From: Moniliella sp. 'wahieum'
Lineage: Eukaryota > Basidiomycota > Moniliellomycetes > Moniliellales > Moniliellaceae
Length of the DNA: 64,000 bases
Assembly: GCA_003971905.1 (NCBI GenBank)
Contig: RSEE01000005.1
Coordinates: 62,001-126,000 of the forward strand
Reading direction: 5' to 3'
Part shown: positions 59,270 through 64,000 of the stretch, piece after piece
Position numbering within the stretch: the stretch's first letter is position 1
Layout of the letters: every line of letters begins with the position of its first letter
Notes under the pieces: model-generated
What the model was told of the DNA's origin: nothing
Seen by the model: only the letters and a program-made list of their open reading frames with translations
Databases searched by the model: none
Position numbers and translations under genes: made by a program

Positions 59270-59707
59270 GATGGGCGGATGGGAGTACGGGCGAGGAGGT
59301 GGGGGTGGGGGGAGAGATGGGGGGTGACAGCAACGCGAGCAGTGCCACGCCCACGGCAAGCGCAGGGCAACCAGCGGCAACGCAGCACCGGCACGGCGCC
59401 AGTCTCACCCGCCTTGGCTCCTTGGCCGGCGGAATGTCCTATCGCCCAACTCCCATGACCGCGGAATTGGCTACTGGGATGCAAGTGTCTCACGTCAAGA
59501 TGCATCAATTAACAGCTGTCCCAGCACCACCACAAGCAGATTCTCAACCATGCATCCATATCCATACGAGAGACAAACAGTGGGTTGGACAAGGGAATAC
59601 ACGGGACTGGATTCGAAAGAGTGGGGTGTGACTGGACCGGATCGGGCAAGGCAAGGCGAGAGCAGACCAAACCGAACCAAAGTGGGCCAGCTGCCGATTG
59701 GACGTTC

Positions 59708-62285
59708 TTAGTCGGCAAACGCCCAGATGGTGCCCACGACCGCGGCGACTGCCGACACAGCGAGAATGAAAAGGTCGAGCATGATGGCGCCATAGCTCAT
59801 CTCGTGCCTAAACAGCTTGAGCTTAGCCAACAACGGTCCGAGTACACAGGTGGTGATGACCAAGAACGAGCCAAGGAAGGCCATGACCTTCTCAAACCCA
59901 GGCAACGCAATGGCCGTGAGGGTAATTAGCACCGACACACCCACCTGCACACCAATGCGGGCCAAGCGGGAGGTACGGTCCTCTTCCGCTGGCGCGTAGC
60001 TGGCGCCAGCACTATCAGGCAACGCAGCTGCTTCGCCGCTGGGACCCAAGCCGAGCGAATCGAGGGTGGGGGCGGTACCGAGCGAGGTGGGGCGCTTGGC
60101 GTTGGGATCTGCTGTTCCATTCGGCGCAGCGACCGAACGTCTGAAGGAAGTGGTGGAGGTGCGCGTCAATTTGCGCGACATACGACGGTTGTCGCCCATG
60201 GCTCCGTACCCTTCTTCCTCCACCGCGAGAGAAGGACGGTGGGAGGCGCGCCGGTGGGTGGTGAGGCGGGTGCGAGTGCGGGCGTGCATGTGGTGCCGTA
60301 GGCTCTTCCACCCCCAGAGCCGACTCGAAGGTATTGATTACCGGCCGCGCAGCAAGGGCAAACTTGGAAAGCGGGTTGATCACAATCAGCCAGACGGCCA
60401 CCTGATTGAGTGTGGGCGGGAACCCAGGGGTGCGGGCCAAGTCCTTGGTGATCTCATCTGAGACGCTCGTTCCAAACATGGCGTACCCCGCCGCCCCCAT
60501 GGAAAGGTAGAGCACAGTCGCAGCGAGGTAAGCGCGGTCAAGCATCTTGGGGAACTGAATCGGCTCCCGCATGTCCCGTGCCAAACTGGGGATGACAGGA
60601 TGGGAGCTGAAACCAGACATGATCAGGCCAAACGCCAAGGGTACGCGGGCCCAGTCGGGACGAACCGTGCCCGAAGGATCCCATTCCCAAAGACTGCCAG
60701 GCGCCGAAGGCTTAATCACCCCGTCGACCAGCACCACAGCCACGAGCGTCAATGCCGACAGAATTCCGACGACACTCACAGGGCTCAAGAGTTTGAGCGG
60801 GAGGAAGATGGTGGGGAGAACCAAGGCAAGGCAGACGATCTTGTATGCATTCGCGCCAGGGCCGGTAGGGAAGATGGCGTGCAAGCTGTCGGCAAAGAGG
60901 ATAACCAAAGCCACGCACACCGCCCAGAGTTCCAGGCAGAAGAGGGTACTAACCCACGCGCGCGCACGGGGGCCAAATGCATACGAGCCAATATCAGCGT
61001 ACGTCTTGAGTCTGCCATTGCGTGCCAGAATGCTAAAGAGAACCTTGCCAGTATAGTTGGTCAGACCGCCACAGATCAGAAATAGCAGTGGACCACCAAT
61101 CCAGCCAGCATAACTAAACGCCAATGGCGTCGCCAGAATGCCAACGCCCATCACAGCATTGAGGGTGTTGAACCAAGATTGGAGGAAAGTGCTCGTACCA
61201 GCAGGATAAGCGACCCCTGGAGCCGCATGGGGGTGGATCAGCGTGCTACGCCGCCGAGCTGCGATTCCCAGCCCAGACGAACGACGCTTAGCCCCATCCA
61301 AAAGGGTGGCCTGCTCCCCATTGGCCATCGAGCCACGCGGACCCAGCTTGGGATCCCCATTCTCGAGGCCAGCCGAACTGAGAGGACGAGGATGTGGGTG
61401 GGAGCGGCGGGTACGAGAGGTGCTGCTGGATTGAGAGCGGGATTGACGAGTGCCAGGAGGCGTCTGCCGGAAGCAGTTGAGCCAGTTGTACTGGGCCGAC
61501 GACCGCTCGAGCCCAAAGGAGCAGGGGGGTGCAGCAGACCATCCCCTTGTTCCATGTCGGACCGGCTTCGACGCCGGCCGCGCTCACGCCCCTCGTCCTG
61601 GGATGGGGCATCGTCGTCGGCGAGTTTGCGCAGCTTATCATTACGTGCCTGCAGTGCCGCACGCGAAAGATTGCTCAGGCCCGGTTGCCCTGGTTCAAAC
61701 CAAGCCCGTCGTTCAAGTGCGCCGCATCTGCCTGCCCTCCCAGGGAGCACGCGCATTCGAGGGAAGTTGTTCTCCAACCCAGTGGTTAGGCGGCGATGGA
61801 CGAAGGTCGACGGTCGTGCCGCCGGCCTCATCGTCTTCGCCGTGTTCGCTTTCGGACGGAGCAAGGCCATCGTCCACAGGGGCTTCAGACGCATCAGGAG
61901 TATAGTCGGTGGCGTAGTACTGTCCCGAGCCCTCCTCCTCCTCTTCCTCATCACCGCTGTACTCTTCGTCCTCATCTTCGTCATAATAGTCCTCGTCATC
62001 TTCGAAAGAGTCGGAGGCGTCAAAAGCCTGCTCCTCATCCGAGGCGCCAGGGATGTAGTGCTCGACAAAGGAAGGCGAGGTGCCAATGTTCTCGGCGTAG
62101 AAAGCCTGGGAGCGGGAGTAGGACCAAACAAGATCCAAGCTGCTCTTCCATGTTGGCTGCTGGTGGCCACGAGTCTCGCGATCACGGCGGCCCGAGGATG
62201 GGCCAGGAGCGGCGCCTCTACCACTGGGCCCAGGCACGGGGCGCGGCGTGGGGATGGGCTTGCCACTGGGCGCGGCGGCAGGCAT
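59708..62285 (-). CDS. AVT1: vacuolar amino-acid transporter (Avt1-like, AAAP family)
   Basis: Proton-coupled amino-acid transporter of the vacuolar membrane. Start MPAAAPSGKPIPTPRP. The N-terminal cytosolic part is very acidic (SFEDDEDYYDEDEDEEYSGD, then a Glu run), as in Avt1. The transporter domain starts TFLQSWFNTLNAVMGVGILA, then TPLAFSYAGWIGGPLLFLI, LFCLELWAVCVALVILFAD, PLAFGLIMSGFSSHPVIPSL and WLIVINPLSKFALAARPVIN, the family consensus. The last helices are GVQVGVSVLITLTAIALPGF and VMAFLGSFLVITTCVLGP, ending GTIWAFAD. Frame changes near 60290 and 61750 do not interrupt a membrane helix. About 11 membrane segments. Confidence 0.93.
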
Positions 62286-62804
62286 CAAGTCGGGTTCGAT
62301 TGGTGGGCACCTCAAGCGAAGGTGGAAGGCGAGCGATGGGGGTGGTGGTGCGCTGGAAGAAGACGAGAAAGAGCAAAGATAAGCGGTGCTGTGCTGATCC
62401 TGCCTCCGTTTGTCCCATGCCGTTTGCAACAGCAGCCGACGTTCGCTGCAACCAAACCACGCCAGTGTCATCTGCGTTTCTCTTGCTTTTCTTTTCCCTT
62501 TTCGGCTACGGCGGCCAAGCACGCGATTGAAACATTCAGCTGGTGTGATGGTCGGTGGACGCAGATCCTCTGGACCTGGCTAAGAGTAAGAAGTCTACCA
62601 CACTGCATGCATTGTGACATGTGACACTCGCTCCAGCAGGCCAGCGTCGCCAAGTATACGCGAGTCACGCGCGTCTCGCCATAGCATCCATGAGCCAGCA
62701 GCAGCGCATCCCACTGAGTATCAAATACATCATGCGCCACACCCAACCACCCTCCGCCCGGTCCGGGAGCAGGCACACTGCACTGCACCCGCTCGACCTC
62801 ACCC
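62286..62804. other. AVT1 promoter region
   Basis: 519 bp between the AVT1 start and the ATG9 stop on the same strand. Contains the TGAC pair 62614-62625. Confidence 0.6.
62614..62625. repeat. TGAC 7-bp phased array (2 units)
   Basis: TGAC occurs at 62615 and 62622, with ACATGT between. Confidence 0.7.
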
Positions 62805-64000
62805 TTACCACCGCCGTGGCCCGGGCCCAGTGAGATACATCTGGTCCAACAGCCCCCGCACCCCGCCTGGGCGGCCGCCATCTGCGGCGTCGGCTCTGGC
62901 ATCGACGACGCGGCCAACGCAGCGGGGTCTTCAAAGCCATCCTCCATCATGGCCGGGGTTGTTGGTGCCGGTCCAGGCCCCCCTCCTCCTCCTCCTCCCC
63001 TGGTTCCACCCCTACCTCGCCACTTGGGCGTCCCGAGCGTGGCAAGCTGCCCTGGCTCTCTTCCACCGCCTGGAGCGGGGCTGACCGCACAGCCAAAGGC
63101 GACGTACCGGCCGCCAAACCTGTGCCCATCCTCCCAGCCAAACCCAGCTGGATCGAGTGGGCAATCTCGTCGTCGGCCCCATAGGCATAGGGATTGTACC
63201 CATTGCTTGGGTAGCCCGGGTTCGGGCCCATACTCATACCCGTGCCGGTACCTGCGGCACCCAGCATCACCGAATTCATCGGGGTAAAGTGAAGGCGCCG
63301 CCGCTGCACAAGGGGAGACGATGCGGTACGCACCCCGCTTGCTCCTTCGGGCTTGCCTGCCATTCGTGAGAGGTACAGGTTCAGCGAAGCGCGATGGGGT
63401 TGCCAGTCCGGGTGGGCGGCCTTAAAGTTGAGCACTGATTGCTCCATTTTCCCCTCCTTGGAAGCCATCCGCTGATCCGCGGCTGACTCGGGCGCCCCAT
63501 ACGCATTAGACCCGTTGCGCTCCAGGTTAAAGTCGGCAAAGGCACAAACGTAGCCCAATCCTTCGACATATACAGTGTAGGTCCGGAAAAAATCGATGAT
63601 CGCCTCTGCACTCTGAGGCAGAGAGCACCAGAGGATAAATGGGGTCAGGAGCACCGACCACAGCTCGGTGACAAACAGACTGATCTTCAACTGGCACAAT
63701 CGACCAAACTCTTGGTGCACCTCGGCGCTGTGAAAATGCCCGACCCAGTGCGGAGGGAGGTAATGAATGTAGTCCACCACCTCAGCCAGAGTCTGTTCCG
63801 GGTCAAAGACCAGATGTTCCTCGGGGATCATGCCACGCGCCACGGCGGTAATGGTGGCAAACACGCTGACGTAGAATAGAACACTGCGCTGTCCGCCGAG
63901 ATAAAAGTGGAGGAACAAGTCCGAGTCGTACAGAGACGCCAGTAGTAACACCGCCGTGAACGCACCAGCGACAAAGGCAACGAAGCGGGCAACAATGGCG
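62805..64000 (-). CDS. ATG9: autophagy scramblase Atg9, 3' part
   Basis: Multi-spanning lipid scramblase of autophagosome formation; the 5' part lies beyond the right edge. Visible are the C-terminal core VLFYVSVFATITAVARGMIP, PEEHLVFDPEQTLAEVVDYI, HYLPPHWVGHFHSAEVHQEF, LFVTELWSVLLTPFILWCSL and IIDFFRTYTVYVEGLGYVCA, all canonical Atg9. The cytosolic tail has MEQSVLNFKAAHPDWQP and LNLYLSRMAGKPEG, then a low-complexity stretch. After a frame change near 63050 it ends VRGLLDQMYLTGPGPRRW (stop at 62805). Confidence 0.93.

Noticed and set aside
61179..62624. 481-codon open frame on the plus strand
   Set aside because: It is antisense to the clearly conserved AVT1 N-terminus; an artefact of acidic codons read in reverse.

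Overview
Nuclear DNA of a filamentous or yeast-like fungus, most likely a basidiomycete (possibly Ustilaginomycotina). The evidence is GC-rich compact genes, short GT-AG introns of about 50-100 bases, a basidiomycete-type tetraspanin with a CCG motif, a KRE6/SKN1-type cell-wall gene, fungal TAF5, UPF3, ATG9, RVS161 and AVT1 homologues, and mitochondrial ribosomal proteins mL60 and mL41. The phylum is well supported; the class is a guess.

Layout. 1-11 kb: an HxxxD-type acyltransferase, TRS120 (TRAPPII), an intron-bearing tRNA-Lys, a short unidentified protein and TAF5. 12.6-18.4 kb: an F-box-like protein and a secreted GH3 beta-glucosidase. 18.4-25 kb: a gene-poor, repeat-rich island. 25-27.2 kb: a secreted GMC oxidoreductase with a GPI-like tail. 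29-33.4 kb: UPF3, mL60, a small one-helix membrane protein and a probable Pol I A34-like protein. 34-42.3 kb: an unidentified membrane protein, KRE6/SKN1 and an alpha/beta hydrolase. 42.3-47.5 kb: a second repeat-rich island holding a striatin gene that lacks its WD40 half. 47.5-52.6 kb: a tetraspanin, a multi-pass membrane protein and an NmrA-like protein. 54-64 kb: a DDT/WHIM-PHD chromatin protein, mL41, RVS161, an AVT1-like amino-acid transporter and the 3' part of ATG9. There is no biosynthetic cluster; this is a housekeeping stretch interrupted by accessory islands.

Nearly every multi-exon gene, including ones expected to be essential, changes reading frame where no intron is visible, often at or near homopolymers. 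I read this mainly as indel errors in the assembly, so gene spans below are start-to-stop extents rather than exact exon models.

The most unusual signal is non-coding. The intergenic DNA is scattered with short arrays of period 7 bp. Most are TGAC (GTCA) tetramers phased every 7 bp, and several repeat units are a 6-bp palindrome plus one spacer base. The unit sequence changes between and even within arrays while the 7-bp register is kept. I know of no named element with this design. The islands also hold solo-LTR-like copies, two other dispersed repeat pairs, a TIR element, and two palindromes with identical 12-2-12 geometry.
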